Shown here: one piece after another, positions 21,777 to 31,436 of the stretch
Position numbering within the stretch: the first letter of the stretch is position 1
Layout of the letters: each line of letters opens with the position of its first letter
Assembly (NCBI RefSeq): GCF_017498085.1
Contig: NZ_JAGBKM010000002.1
Location: forward strand, 60,846 to 124,845
Origin: Psychrobacter coccoides
GTDB taxonomy: Bacteria; Pseudomonadota; Gammaproteobacteria; Pseudomonadales; Moraxellaceae
Length of the DNA: 64,000 nt
Direction: 5' to 3'
Position numbers and translations under genes: made by a program
Notes under the pieces: model-generated
What the model saw: only the letters and a program-made list of their open reading frames with translations
What the model was told of the DNA's origin: nothing
Database searches by the model: none

Positions 21777-21800
21777 ACTATTAAAGAGTTCTTTAATAGT
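21777..21800 (+). terminator. Terminator-like hairpin after clpS
   Basis: ACTATTAAAG and CTTTAATAGT form a perfect 10 bp stem with a 4 base loop (AGTT), followed by a T-rich stretch (GCTGTCTTTT). The stem is AT-rich, so termination strength is uncertain. It lies 137 bp after the clpS stop. Confidence 0.5.
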
Positions 21801-22031
21801 GCTGTCTTTTAATCCTTCACACTATCTTCAAAGTCAACTTCACGTTTTATTTGTCCTTATTTCATGCATCAGCGTTATTAACACGATTGCTGTCTTTAAG
21901 TAACCTTGATTAACAGTCTGGGATAAGAGCAAGGTATGAAAAGGTATCGCTTGATGTTGTCACGTTCAGTACTTATCTCAATGATTAGTGACTATCAGTA
22001 AATAGTGGATATATTATGTCTTAATGCTCAT

Positions 22032-22047
22032 ATGCATCTAGATGCAT
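22032..22047. promoter_or_regulatory. Perfect 16 bp palindrome upstream of clpA promoter
   Basis: ATGCATCTAGATGCAT is its own reverse complement. It ends ten bases before the -35 hexamer of the predicted clpA promoter. The position fits an activator or repressor site for a dimeric regulator, which cannot be named from sequence. Confidence 0.55.
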
Positions 22048-22056
22048 GGATACATT

Positions 22057-22085
22057 TTGGTACGTTTTTATAGATTGACTATAAT
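22057..22085 (+). promoter_or_regulatory. Predicted clpA promoter
   Basis: TTGGTA (22057-22062), 17 bp spacer, TATAAT (22080-22085): a full -10 and 4/6 at -35 with ideal spacing. Transcription would start near 22092, leaving a leader of about 235 nt before the clpA ATG. Confidence 0.65.
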
Positions 22086-22328
22086 GGCCTATCGTGTTGA
22101 TATGAAGATATAGTGTCGTAAAACGTGATAGTAAGCTTAGTGTGTTGAAGCGCTGTGTAAGATTATAGTGTTGCAAATCTATTGGCTACCAAGAGTAATG
22201 TTTGAATGATTAGAAGTTACTATTGATGGTTAAAACCAACTTATGGCCCTTGAACAATCTGTCTGTCGCCCTGATTTAATCTCTAAGCTGTTGAATTATA
22301 AAAACATGTATAACTGTAGGAAATTGTT

Positions 22329-24863
22329 ATGTTAAGTCGTCATCTTGAAGTTTCTTTGCGTTTAGCAATGACGCTTGCGCGCCAAAAATCACACGAGTAC
22401 CTTACTGTAGAGCACTTACTATTAGCGCTTTTAGAAAACACCCATGCGGCCAATACCTTGACCGCTTGTAATGCCAATATCTCAAATCTACGTACCGAGC
22501 TGGAAGCTTATATTAGCAAGCATACGCCGACTATAGATGCGGATATGGAGCAATCGCCGCAGCCCACCCAGAGCTTTGATCGTATTTTGCAGCGTGCTAT
22601 CTTTCATGTGCAGTCGATCGGGGGTGGTCGTCTGGTTGAAGGATCGGATATTTTGGTTTCGATGTTCTCTGAGCACGATACCTATGCTGTGTATTTGCTC
22701 AAAAAACAAGGCATCAGTCGTTTAGAGCTGACACAATATCTCTCACACGGTCAAGATAAAGATGAGCCGTCTGAGCCACGGGCATCAATGACGGGTGAGC
22801 GCCGTAGTGCGTCTGAAAAAACCAGCAAAGATCCTTTAGTAGAGTTTGCTAGCAACTTAAATCAACGTGCCGCTGAAGGTAAGACAGATCCTTTGATTGG
22901 CCGAGCGTCTGAGATTGAGCGTACAGCGCAGGTGTTGTGCCGTCGCCGCAAAAACAACCCGCTATTGGTGGGTGAGCCTGGTGTGGGTAAAACCTCGATT
23001 GCCGAAGGCCTAGCGTGGTTGATTATCAATGATAAAGCACCAAAGCCACTCAATGGCTGCGTGATTTATAGTCTTGATATCGGTGCGCTTATTGCAGGAA
23101 CTAAGTATCGCGGTGATTTTGAAAAACGTATGAAGTCGTTACTTGATGCGTTAAAGAAAAAACCGAATGCGATTTTGTTTATCGATGAAATTCATATGAT
23201 TATCGGTGCAGGCTCATCGATGAGCAGCAATATGGATGTCTCAAACTTAATCAAGCCAGCACTGGCCAATGGTGAGCTACGCTGCATAGGCTCGACGACT
23301 TTTACTGAGTATCGTCAAGTGTTTGAAAAAGACCATGCGCTTTCACGTCGTTTCCAAAAAATTGATGTCAAAGAGCCAAGTGTGGACGATACCATTGATA
23401 TTTTACGTGGACTAAAGCCACGCTATGAAGAGTTTCATAATGTTGAATACACTGACGAAGCGTTGGTGTCTGCAGTGCAACTGTCATCTAAGCACATTCA
23501 TGAGCGCTTCTTGCCAGACAAAGCGATTGATGTGATCGATGAAGCAGGAGCTTACAAACGCTTAGGCGTAGTGCCTGATAGCAAAGACCTCGATGCAGAA
23601 GAGAGCTTTATTGCTGATTTAGAACAAAGCATCGATCAGCAAGATTATACCGAAGCTGAGCCTGATACTGCTGCTGAAAACGTGCAGAAAGATGCTGTAA
23701 CTGCCAAAGCAGAAGATCTGTCAGACGATATAGATGACTTACAAACGGCGAACAGCAAAAAGGCGATGATCAAAATCGATGTTGCTGATATTGAAGCAAT
23801 TATCGCTAAGCTTGCACGTATTCCGCCTAAATCCGTATCCTCTGATGATAAAAGCATACTCGAGCATTTAGATCGTGATCTTAAGCACTTGGTATTTGGT
23901 CAGGATGAAGCGATTGAGACATTAGCAGATGCCATTAAGTTATCGAGAGCGGGTCTAAAAGAGGCGGATAAGCCAATCGGTTCGTTTATGTTTGCAGGAC
24001 CTACAGGGGTGGGTAAGACAGAAGTGTCCCGCCAGCTGGCAAATCTGTTAGGGGTAGAGTTGGTGCGTTTTGATATGTCAGAGTATATGGAAGCGCATAC
24101 GGCCTCACGTCTCATCGGTGCGCCGCCGGGTTATGTCGGCTTTGATCAAGGAGGTCTGCTAACTGAAAAGATCAATCAGCACCCACATTGTGTGTTGTTG
24201 CTTGATGAGATCGAAAAAGCGCACCCTGATGTCTTTAACTTGTTATTGCAAGTCATGGATCATGGTACTTTAACGGATAATAATGGCCGTGTGGCCAGTT
24301 TCAAGCAGGTTATTATCATTATGACCACCAACGTCGGTGCCGATAGTATCAGCCGCTCTTCTATGGGCTTTACTGAGCAAGACCATAGCCGTGACAACAC
24401 CGAAGCACTCAAGCGTGTCTTTACGCCTGAATTCCGTAACCGCCTAGATGCCATTATACAGTTTAATGCTCTAGATACCTCGGTCGTGGTGTCAGTGGTT
24501 GATAAGTTCTTGGTAGAGTTACAAGCTCAGCTTGATGACAAGCAGGTGACGCTGGAGATTGATGATGAGGTTCGTGACTATCTGGCGCATAAAGGCTATG
24601 ATCGCTTGATGGGAGCACGTCCTATGCAGCGCCTGATTCAAGATGAAATCAAAAAGCCGTTGGCAAATATGATTTTATTTGGTGAGTTGGTCAATGGTGG
24701 GGTGGTGCATGTTACTTTAGAGTCTGATGAAGTGGCTGTAGATTTACAAAAACCATCTATGAATATTGACAAACGTGATAAAGCCTCAACCGACAGTCGT
24801 ATCGTATTGACTGTGGTTGAAACTCACGAACCGCGTCCAGATTCTGAGTCACTAGCCAGCTGA
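22329..24863 (+). CDS. clpA: ATP-dependent Clp protease ATP-binding subunit ClpA
   Basis: The protein has 844 residues (E. coli 758). The N-domain repeats ([29 protein letters not shown]) come first. AAA+ D1 has Walker A GEPGVGKT (~215-222) and Walker [12 protein letters not shown]+ D2 has Walker A GPTGVGKT (~557-564), [16 protein letters not shown], and a ClpP-docking loop of MGF type in [10 protein letters not shown]. It unfolds substrates into ClpP, with ClpS as adaptor. Between D1 and D2, residues ~419-483 form an acidic low-complexity insertion ([18 protein letters not shown]...), and a ~30-residue polar tail is added at the C-terminus. Confidence 0.96.
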   Translation: MLSRHLEVSLRLAMTLARQKSHEYLTVEHLLLALLENTHAANTLTACNANISNLRTELEAYISKHTPTIDADMEQSPQPTQSFDRILQRAIFHVQSIGGGRLVEGSDILVSMFSEHDTYAVYLLKKQGISRLELTQYLSHGQDKDEPSEPRASMTGERRSASEKTSKDPLVEFASNLNQRAAEGKTDPLIGRASEIERTAQVLCRRRKNNPLLVGEPGVGKTSIAEGLAWLIINDKAPKPLNGCVIYSLDIGALIAGTKYRGDFEKRMKSLLDALKKKPNAILFIDEIHMIIGAGSSMSSNMDVSNLIKPALANGELRCIGSTTFTEYRQVFEKDHALSRRFQKIDVKEPSVDDTIDILRGLKPRYEEFHNVEYTDEALVSAVQLSSKHIHERFLPDKAIDVIDEAGAYKRLGVVPDSKDLDAEESFIADLEQSIDQQDYTEAEPDTAAENVQKDAVTAKAEDLSDDIDDLQTANSKKAMIKIDVADIEAIIAKLARIPPKSVSSDDKSILEHLDRDLKHLVFGQDEAIETLADAIKLSRAGLKEADKPIGSFMFAGPTGVGKTEVSRQLANLLGVELVRFDMSEYMEAHTASRLIGAPPGYVGFDQGGLLTEKINQHPHCVLLLDEIEKAHPDVFNLLLQVMDHGTLTDNNGRVASFKQVIIIMTTNVGADSISRSSMGFTEQDHSRDNTEALKRVFTPEFRNRLDAIIQFNALDTSVVVSVVDKFLVELQAQLDDKQVTLEIDDEVRDYLAHKGYDRLMGARPMQRLIQDEIKKPLANMILFGELVNGGVVHVTLESDEVAVDLQKPSMNIDKRDKASTDSRIVLTVVETHEPRPDSESLAS

Positions 24864-24880
24864 TAATTTATCATCTGTTG

Positions 24881-24917
24881 AAACGGTTACCATATGACTG
24901 TGGTAGCCGTTTTTTTA
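24881..24917 (+). terminator. Intrinsic terminator after clpA
   Basis: Stem AACGGTTACCA/TGGTAGCCGTT (one mismatch) with an 8 base loop, followed by seven T residues, 18 bp after the clpA stop. Confidence 0.88.
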
Positions 24918-25000
24918 TTGCTATAATTCATTATAAGGTAGATATGAGGCCTTACCCTTATCAGCAGGGCTTTAGTTTATAAAAATATAAAGGATATGTC

Positions 25001-25738
25001 ATGGGACTGTTCGATGAAACAAACACCAAAACACCAGAGCAAAAACAAGCGATTTTAGATAAGGTGCGTTTGCCAGAGGACTGGAAAACCGCTTTAGCGG
25101 ATGAGCTGACGTCTGCCAATATGGACAATTTACGTGCTTTTTTAAAAGAGGAATATCAGTCGCAGAACAGTATCTATCCTCCTGCTCACTTAATGTTCAA
25201 TGCTTTTAACTTAACCCCCTTATCGCAAGTTAAGGTCGTTATTTTGGGTCAAGATCCTTATCATCGTCCAGGTCAAGCCATGGGGCTGTCATTTTCTGTA
25301 CCAAAGGCCATTCCAAAGCCACCCTCACTTAATAATGTCCTAAAAGAAATGGCGGATGATATTGGCACTCAGCACTCTGCTCATGGGGATTTAACGCATT
25401 GGGCGCAGGAAGGCGTACTGCTATTAAACAGCTCCTTGACTGTCAAAGAAGGTGAGCCAAACAGCCATCAAAACAAAGGCTGGGAGCAATTTACTGATGC
25501 GGTGATTGATGTGGTCAACGAGCAAACAGAGCACACAGTTTTTATACTGTGGGGCAGTAAAGCACAAAAAAAGGGCAAGTATATCGATACGGATAAGCAT
25601 TTGATTCTGACGGCGGTTCATCCTTCACCACTTGCAGCCAATCGCGGTGGGTTTTTTGGCTCTAAGCCGTTCTCTAAAACCAATGACTATCTGTCTCAAC
25701 ACGGTCAGACGCCTATTGATTGGCAATTGCCTCAGTAG
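25001..25738 (+). CDS. ung: Uracil-DNA glycosylase (family 1)
   Basis: The protein has 245 residues. The catalytic motif GQDPYH lies at residues 83-88 (Asp85 is the water-activating residue), the minor-groove loop HPSP near the C-terminus, and NSSLTV and ILWGSKAQKKG fit family 1. It removes uracil from DNA in base excision repair. The ATG has an AAAGGA-type site (aaaggatatgtcATG). tadA follows only a few bases after the stop, suggesting co-transcription. Confidence 0.97.
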   Translation: MGLFDETNTKTPEQKQAILDKVRLPEDWKTALADELTSANMDNLRAFLKEEYQSQNSIYPPAHLMFNAFNLTPLSQVKVVILGQDPYHRPGQAMGLSFSVPKAIPKPPSLNNVLKEMADDIGTQHSAHGDLTHWAQEGVLLLNSSLTVKEGEPNSHQNKGWEQFTDAVIDVVNEQTEHTVFILWGSKAQKKGKYIDTDKHLILTAVHPSPLAANRGGFFGSKPFSKTNDYLSQHGQTPIDWQLPQ

Positions 25739-25744
25739 CTATTG

Positions 25745-26344
25745 ATGATGACACGTTTTGTTATACAGCCGTTTCAATTGAGCCGTGATAGTTTGCGCCC
25801 GCCTGACTTAAGTCTTTGTCGTTTTTGGCCCATTGAAGACGTTCAATGGATGCATCATGCGCTCGAGCTTGCTCAGCGAGGGGCAGCGCTTGGAGAAGTA
25901 CCAGTCGGTGCAGTGCTGGTACATAATCAGCAGGTTATTGGTCAAGGGTTTAATCAACCAATAAGTCGTCATGATGCCACCGCTCATGCAGAAGTCATTG
26001 CGATTAGAGAAGCCTGCGCTGCATTCAATAATTACCGTTTACCAGCAGGTACGACTTTATATGTCACCCTTGAGCCGTGTACTATGTGCGTTGGTGCGCT
26101 GATACATGCACGTGTCGCCAGACTCGTTTTTGCTGCTAGTGAGCCACGGGCAGGTATGGTTGGCAGTCAACTAAACTTGCCTGCTCAAGATTTTTATAAT
26201 CATACGCTTGAAGTGGATCAGGGCTTGTGTAGCGCACACAGTAGCCAACTGCTCAAAGCGTTTTTTCGGGAGCGTCGTAAGTCAGCAAAAAAAATACAGC
26301 AGGCAAAGCAGTTACTGATAAAACAACATCGTGATGAAATATAA
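25745..26344 (+). CDS. tadA: tRNA-specific adenosine deaminase
   Basis: The protein has 199 residues from ATG 25745. The deaminase motif HAE (81-83) supplies a zinc-ligand His and the catalytic Glu, and PCTMC (111-115) gives two zinc-binding cysteines. NQPISRHDATAHAE and RAGMVGS are TadA-typical. It converts the wobble A34 of tRNA-Arg(ACG) to inosine. The usual TadA N-terminus corresponds to MHHALELAQRG (M36, ATG 25850), so about 35 residues are extra or a later start is used. It lies 6 bp after ung. Confidence 0.94.
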   Translation: MMTRFVIQPFQLSRDSLRPPDLSLCRFWPIEDVQWMHHALELAQRGAALGEVPVGAVLVHNQQVIGQGFNQPISRHDATAHAEVIAIREACAAFNNYRLPAGTTLYVTLEPCTMCVGALIHARVARLVFAASEPRAGMVGSQLNLPAQDFYNHTLEVDQGLCSAHSSQLLKAFFRERRKSAKKIQQAKQLLIKQHRDEI

Positions 26345-26510
26345 ATATCAGCCATGGTGATGATGCCGTTTTCTTGTTATAATATCGCCCTATTTGGTGC
26401 TGCAACACTTAAGTTGTACTTAAGTGTTTGATATATAATGTAATATTGTGGTTTTTAGGCGATTGAATCCCCAGTACAAGTAGCGTCTATATATAATTTG
26501 AGTGATTAGC

Positions 26511-27275
26511 ATGACTGAACCTATACCTGATGGCGCTTTATTTGATAACGGTAATAATCAAGCCATGATGCGTTATCCTGTGATCTGTATTGATGGTCCC
26601 AGCGGCGCGGGCAAAGGTACGGTCACTTGGCGTTTAGCTCAAGCATTAAATTATCAGTTATTGGACTCTGGTGCTTTATACCGTATCGTAGGCTTAAAAG
26701 CTTACGAAGCGGGTTTAGTATCAGCAGATGCCAGTCAGCCGATTGACGAAAATGCTTTGTTGGTATTAACCCAAAGTCTTGATATCTCCTTTGTACCCAA
26801 TAACGACTCAGGTCGGGTCGATATTGTAGTGAATGGAGAGGCGGTAGGTGAGCAAGTGCGCAATGAAACCGTTGGCGGTTATGCCTCACAGATTGCGGTA
26901 TTTAGTCAAGTGCGTCAGGCATTACTCAAGTTGCAACAAGATATGGCAACCCGCTCGGGACTTGTCGCTGATGGCCGAGACATGGGTACTGTCGTATTTC
27001 CAGATGCCGATGTGAAGGTTTTTTTGACTGCTAGTGCTGAGGCACGTGCGCAGCGCCGAGTGGCTCAGTTGTTAAATAACCACCAAGCTGCGGACTTTGA
27101 TGCGATTTTAGCGACGATTAAGGCTCGTGACGCCCGTGATGAAAATCGTGCTACTGCACCATCAAAACCGGCAGCAGACGCCTTAGTGATAGACAGCTCG
27201 ACATTGGATGCCAGTGCTGTTTATGAGCAAGTAAAGGCTTATTGCCAAAAGCAAGGTATCTGCTTTACGGCTTAA
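26511..27275 (+). CDS. cmk: Cytidylate kinase
   Basis: The protein has 254 residues from ATG 26511; the GTG three codons earlier lacks a ribosome site. The P-loop is GPSGAGKGT (29-37), followed by LDSGALYRIVGL and VADGRDMGTVVFPDADVKVFLTA, the standard Cmk motifs, with the CMP-binding insert of the long bacterial form. It phosphorylates CMP and dCMP. Upstream is a TATAAT (26378-26383) without a good -35. It precedes rpsA, a conserved pairing. Confidence 0.96.
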   Translation: MTEPIPDGALFDNGNNQAMMRYPVICIDGPSGAGKGTVTWRLAQALNYQLLDSGALYRIVGLKAYEAGLVSADASQPIDENALLVLTQSLDISFVPNNDSGRVDIVVNGEAVGEQVRNETVGGYASQIAVFSQVRQALLKLQQDMATRSGLVADGRDMGTVVFPDADVKVFLTASAEARAQRRVAQLLNNHQAADFDAILATIKARDARDENRATAPSKPAADALVIDSSTLDASAVYEQVKAYCQKQGICFTA

Positions 27276-27591
27276 CGCTTTTGAAATTTTAATCGTTTTG
27301 TTTTCAACTGACGCTAACGGTTTAAATATGATAGTAGGGGGCGTTTCGCTATAAGCTGTCGATAGCAAAAAAAGGAACAGAAAGACAGCGGCTTTGACCA
27401 TGATTACTTATATTAAGTAAGCAATTCACAAAAAGACTGTTGTTGCTAATGAGCCAATATAGTACGCTTATTACCAACAAAAGTTTTTTATATGGTTGTA
27501 TAAGATATAAAACCAGTATTCACGTTTTATATAATCATAAATTTGATCCGTACTGTGCTGGACAGGATACGGCTATACAAAGGTAGACATA
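27276..27591. promoter_or_regulatory. cmk-rpsA spacer and rpsA leader
   Basis: A 316 bp AT-rich spacer. A TATAAT (27530-27535) could be the -10 of an rpsA promoter, though its -35 is poor. At 27548-27572, CCGTACTGT...ACAG-GA-TACGG forms a hairpin with a 9 bp stem and a 2 base bulge, ending seven bases before the AAAGG ribosome site (27579-27583). In E. coli, rpsA is autoregulated through structured leader hairpins; this one may play that part. Confidence 0.5.
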
Positions 27592-29271
27592 ATGGAATCA
27601 TTTGCTGAACTATTTGAAGCGAGCATTGAAGAGCAGGGTCTGGATATCGAGCGTGGCTCGGTCATCACAGGTGCTGTAGTAGCCATCGATAATGACTGGA
27701 TCACTGTAGATACTGGTCTTAAATCTGAAGGTATTGTTGCTCGTGAAGAGTTTTTAAGCGAAGAAGGCGAACTTGAAGTTGAAGTTGGCGATAGCGTTGA
27801 TGTCGTGGTTGAAGCAGTCGATAACGGTATGGGTCAGACCCTGCTGTCACGCGAAAAAGCCAAGCGCGTCGAAACGTGGAATGCCCTCGAAAAAATCTTT
27901 GATAATGATGAGATTGTAAAAGGTATCATTTCTAGCAAAGTTAAAGGTGGCTTCACCGTAGACGTGGGTTCAGTACGCGCGTTCCTACCTGGTTCTTTAG
28001 TAGATGTACGTCCGATTCGTGACACGACACATCTAGAAGGTAAAGAGTTAGAGTTTAAAGTTATCAAGCTAGACCAAAAGCGTAATAACGTTGTGGTAAG
28101 CCGCCGTGCAGTGATGGAAGCTGAAAACTCAGCTGAGCGCGAAGAGCTACTCAATAAGCTTGAAGAAGGTATCGAGATCGAAGGTATCGTGAAGAACCTT
28201 ACTGACTATGGTGCGTTTGTAGACTTAGGTGGTATCGACGGACTACTTCACATCACTGATATGGCATGGCGCCGCATCAAGCACCCATCTGAGGTGGTTG
28301 AAGTGGGTCAAGACCTAAAGGTTAAAGTACTGAAGTTTGATCGTGAGCGCAACCGTGTTAGCTTAGGTCTAAAGCAGCTAGGAACTGATCCTTGGGACAA
28401 TGTAGGTGGTACTTATCCAGTAGGCAGCATTGTTAAAGCTCGCGTGACCAACCTAACTGACTATGGTTGTTTTGCTGAGATTGCTGAAGGTATCGAAGGT
28501 CTAGTACACGTCTCAGAGATGGATCATACCAACAAAAATATCCACCCATCAAAAGTAGTACAAGTGGGTGATGAAGTTGATGTGATGATTCTAGATATCG
28601 ATGAAGAGCGTCGTCGTATCAGCCTCGGCATCAAGCAAACACTAGCAAACCCATGGGATGAGTTTGATAAGAAGCATGAGCGTGGTGATAAGATCGAAGG
28701 CACTATTAAGTCAATCACTGACTTTGGTATCTTTATCGGTCTAGACGGTGGTATCGACGGTCTAGTACATCTGTCTGATATTTCTTGGAACGAAACTGGC
28801 GAAGAAGCGATTCGTAACTACAACAAAGGCGACACCGTTGAAGCGATGGTATTGTCTGTAGATGCAGAAGCAAATCGTATTAGCCTAGGTATCAAGCAGC
28901 TAAGCTCAGATCCATTTAACGAATACCTAGTCGCTAATGACCGCGGTGCTATCGTTAACGGTAAAGTGAAAGAAGTAGACGCCAAAGGTGCTACGATTGA
29001 GCTTGCTGATGAAGTTGAAGCATATCTACGTGCGTCAGAGATTCAGCGTGACCGTGTTGAAGACGCTACCAAGCACCTAAGTGTTGGTGATGACGTCGAA
29101 GCGAAGATCATCAGCGTAGATCGTAAGACACGCAACATCAGCCTGTCAATTAAAGCAAAAGACGAAGCTGAAGAGCGTCAAGCAATCAAAGATCTAGGTA
29201 GCAACGCGCCACAAGCAACAGATGCTCAGCCAAAAACAATTGGTGACTTGATCAAAGAGCAAATGCAGTAA
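27592..29271 (+). CDS. rpsA: 30S ribosomal protein S1
   Basis: The protein has 559 residues, the normal length. Six S1 RNA-binding repeats follow one another; repeats 3-6 are most alike and carry the [18 protein letters not shown] / [13 protein letters not shown] / [19 protein letters not shown] type. It binds mRNA leaders and holds them on the 30S subunit. The ATG has AAAGG eight bases upstream. It is followed by a strong terminator and then ihfB, the conserved gammaproteobacterial order. Confidence 0.98.
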   Translation: MESFAELFEASIEEQGLDIERGSVITGAVVAIDNDWITVDTGLKSEGIVAREEFLSEEGELEVEVGDSVDVVVEAVDNGMGQTLLSREKAKRVETWNALEKIFDNDEIVKGIISSKVKGGFTVDVGSVRAFLPGSLVDVRPIRDTTHLEGKELEFKVIKLDQKRNNVVVSRRAVMEAENSAEREELLNKLEEGIEIEGIVKNLTDYGAFVDLGGIDGLLHITDMAWRRIKHPSEVVEVGQDLKVKVLKFDRERNRVSLGLKQLGTDPWDNVGGTYPVGSIVKARVTNLTDYGCFAEIAEGIEGLVHVSEMDHTNKNIHPSKVVQVGDEVDVMILDIDEERRRISLGIKQTLANPWDEFDKKHERGDKIEGTIKSITDFGIFIGLDGGIDGLVHLSDISWNETGEEAIRNYNKGDTVEAMVLSVDAEANRISLGIKQLSSDPFNEYLVANDRGAIVNGKVKEVDAKGATIELADEVEAYLRASEIQRDRVEDATKHLSVGDDVEAKIISVDRKTRNISLSIKAKDEAEERQAIKDLGSNAPQATDAQPKTIGDLIKEQMQ

Positions 29272-29300
29272 GCGACAAATTATTGATCTAAAAGTAATAT

Positions 29301-29328
29301 AAAAAAAGCGACTTCGGTCGCTTTTTTT
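29301..29328 (+). terminator. Intrinsic terminator after rpsA
   Basis: Perfect 12 bp stem AAAAAAAGCGAC/GTCGCTTTTTTT around a UUCG tetraloop, with a long T-run, 30 bp after the rpsA stop. Confidence 0.95.
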
Positions 29329-29673
29329 TATGAGTGAAATTATATTTGGTTATTAAAAAATAAGATTTATAAAGTTTTTGCTTTAATTGCTTAAACGGTC
29401 ATTCCCATTTACAATAATTTCCGCTATCATTTGCAACCCTGAGTAACGAAATGTAAACTTAGCACTAAGTGTTTGAAGCGTAAAAACTTTTCATTCATAT
29501 AAATGGAAATATTTGGTGTTTTTGAGTGTTTACAAAGATGCTTTTTCGTAGCTATAAGGCAATCAATAAATATTAATCTAATGGTAGGTTTACCATCTAT
29601 TAGCGATAATCTAGCTTGAACTCATGGCTGTGCTTTTAGATGATAACTACAACATAAAAAGGCAAGCGTAATA
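29329..29673. other. rpsA-ihfB spacer
   Basis: A 345 bp AT-rich region that should hold the ihfB promoter. A small dyad ATGGTA-ggtt-TACCAT is at 29581-29596. No convincing -35/-10 pair or gene was found. Confidence 0.4.
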
Positions 29674-29976
29674 ATGCAACAAGCGATTAACAAATCAGAC
29701 TTTATCAATAATTTGAGCGCTAACTGTGACACGATGGCTGAAACAGTAGTAGATGACGCAGTTCGTGAAATATTAGATTTGATGGTCGATACTTTAGCCA
29801 ATGATGGTCGGGTCGAGGTGCGAGGCTTTGGTAGTTTTTGTTTGCATCATCGCCGGGCTCGCATAGGTCGTAACCCTAAGACAGGAGAGAGCGTTCCAGT
29901 ACCCGCTAAAGCCATTCCTCATTTTAAACCTGGTAAAGCGTTACGCGAGGCAGTAAACGAAAAAGCAGCAGTGTGA
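29674..29976 (+). CDS. ihfB: Integration host factor subunit beta
   Basis: The protein has 100 residues of the HU/IHF fold: N-terminal helices, then VEVRGFGSFCLHHRRARIGRNPKTGESVPVPAKAIPHFKPGKALRE, with the beta-arm GRNPKTGE and the intercalating proline. Position directly after rpsA and before lapA-pyrF identifies it as IhfB rather than HU. It forms a heterodimer with IhfA and bends DNA at specific sites. AAAGG lies about 11 bases upstream of the ATG. Confidence 0.93.
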   Translation: MQQAINKSDFINNLSANCDTMAETVVDDAVREILDLMVDTLANDGRVEVRGFGSFCLHHRRARIGRNPKTGESVPVPAKAIPHFKPGKALREAVNEKAAV

Positions 29977-30109
29977 TCCTATAACAATGTGCTAGTCTGA
30001 ATAATAAGCACTGAGTGTGTTGAGCTCTTGATGGCTATTTGCAGCGTCTTAATGACGTATTGTTATCAAGTGATTGCTGTACATAACCGATAGCTGAAGG
30101 ATATAAATA

Positions 30110-30517
30110 ATGCGATTTTTACTGCTGGTTTTACTTTTTTTGAGTTTTGCTTATTCGCTTGGTCTGGTATTGGCCAACAACACTGAGGTCGCTGTGAGTT
30201 TGTTATTTTCTCAAGCGCCTGCGATGAATCTAGGACTACTACTCATTATCTGCTTAACACTAGGCATAGTGATAGGTTTGTTGTTGTCACTTTTAATGTT
30301 TCGTGTCCTACAAAATAAGTGGGAAATCTCTCGTTTGCAAAAACTCAATAAAAACTTAGAAGAACAAGTGGCGCAAGCTAACGCAGTTATCGACCGTCAA
30401 GCGACTGCCCCTACGGTAGAGGAGGCTGTCTATGGTGCGACGCCTGCTCAGGTGCAAGATACCTCTACAAGTACGGCTCACAAGGGTGCTACCTTAACTA
30501 AGCGCAAGCGTGACTGA
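30110..30517 (+). CDS. lapA: LapA family (DUF1049) inner-membrane protein
   Basis: The protein has 135 residues with two transmembrane helices (LLLVLLFLSFAYSLGLVLANN and LLLIICLTLGIVIGLLLSLL), the ANNTEVAVSLLF link between them, and a cytoplasmic coiled-coil tail. This is the lipopolysaccharide assembly protein A domain. E. coli LapA works with LapB (YciM) in control of LPS synthesis. No lapB follows here; pyrF is next. AAGGA precedes the ATG. The C-terminal tail is longer than in E. coli. Confidence 0.88.
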   Translation: MRFLLLVLLFLSFAYSLGLVLANNTEVAVSLLFSQAPAMNLGLLLIICLTLGIVIGLLLSLLMFRVLQNKWEISRLQKLNKNLEEQVAQANAVIDRQATAPTVEEAVYGATPAQVQDTSTSTAHKGATLTKRKRD

Positions 30518-30594
30518 TTAGGTTTTGTATGGCTTATGGTCATACAGTACTGATAGAACCACCTCTCTCATCATGAATAATAAGTAGCGAAATT

Positions 30595-31296
30595 ATGAGT
30601 AAAAAAATAATAAACTCCCCTGTTATTGTTGCCTTAGACAATAATACTATGGATACAGCACTAGCGTTAGCGGACCATTTGGATCCGGCTTTATGTCGTT
30701 TAAAGGTTGGTAAAGAGCTGTTTACGCGTTCAGGTCCTGAGATCGTAAAAGCGTTGCATCAGCGTGGTTTTGAAGTGTTTTTGGACTTAAAATTTCACGA
30801 TATTCCTAATACTACTGCACAAGCGGTACTAGCAGCGGCAGATCTGGGTGTATGGATGGTGAATGTGCATGCCAGCGCAGGTAGTGCAGCGATGTCATTG
30901 GCAAAGGAGCGGTTAGTAGCAGGTGGCTATGACACGTTATTGATTGCCGTCACTGTACTTACCTCTATGACTGAGGACGTGTTGCCACAGATAGGTGTCA
31001 CTGATGGTTTAGAACCACAAGTAAGCCGTTTAGCGCAGCTCACGCAGCAATCAGGTCTTGATGGCGTCGTGTGTTCCGCTCAAGAAGCAAAAGCGCTTAA
31101 AGCACTGTGTGGGAAAGACTTCAAGCTGGTCACTCCTGGCATTCGCCTACCAGAAGATAATGCAGACGACCAAAAGCGTATTTGCACGCCGAAGCAAGCA
31201 TTAGATGATGGTGCAGATTATTTGGTGATTGGGCGTTCTATCACCCAAGCGCCAGACCCTACTGCAAAGCTACATAAAATTTTGCAAGGTATTTAA
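30595..31296 (+). CDS. pyrF: Orotidine 5'-phosphate decarboxylase
   Basis: The protein has 233 residues. Active-site motif [12 protein letters not shown] (Asp-Lys-Asp tetrad region), [13 protein letters not shown] near the N-terminus, and [11 protein letters not shown] plus YLVIGRSIT at the C-terminal phosphate-binding end. It decarboxylates OMP to UMP, the last step of de novo pyrimidine synthesis. It lies 77 bp after lapA, probably in the same unit, and ends at a terminator. Confidence 0.97.
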   Translation: MSKKIINSPVIVALDNNTMDTALALADHLDPALCRLKVGKELFTRSGPEIVKALHQRGFEVFLDLKFHDIPNTTAQAVLAAADLGVWMVNVHASAGSAAMSLAKERLVAGGYDTLLIAVTVLTSMTEDVLPQIGVTDGLEPQVSRLAQLTQQSGLDGVVCSAQEAKALKALCGKDFKLVTPGIRLPEDNADDQKRICTPKQALDDGADYLVIGRSITQAPDPTAKLHKILQGI

Positions 31297-31333
31297 CAAG
31301 AATAAAGTGGAATCTCTATTTTTGAAATATAAT

Positions 31334-31363
31334 AAAAAAGACAGCTCCTGAGTTGTCTTTTTT
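31334..31363 (+). terminator. Intrinsic terminator after pyrF
   Basis: Stem AAAAAAGACAGCTC/GAGTTGTCTTTTTT with a 2 base loop and a G-T wobble, ending in a T-run, 37 bp after the pyrF stop. Confidence 0.88.
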
Positions 31364-31436
31364 ACTTTTTAATTGCGCAAAGCTAAGTGCTACACTGTTT
31401 TCTATTTATTGATGTTTTTTGGTTGTATTGGATAAT

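Larger units (their letters stand above)
21641..22328. other. Long clpS-clpA spacer
   Basis: This 688 bp region has no convincing gene on either strand. It holds a perfect 10 bp stem at 21777-21800, a perfect 16 bp palindrome at 22032-22047 and a good sigma70-type promoter at 22057-22085, implying a clpA leader of about 235 nt. The rest is AT-rich without visible repeats. Confidence 0.6.

Noticed and set aside
21641..22328. Lost or hidden gene in the clpS-clpA gap
   Set aside because: No frame of length or composition suggesting a gene or pseudogene on either strand.
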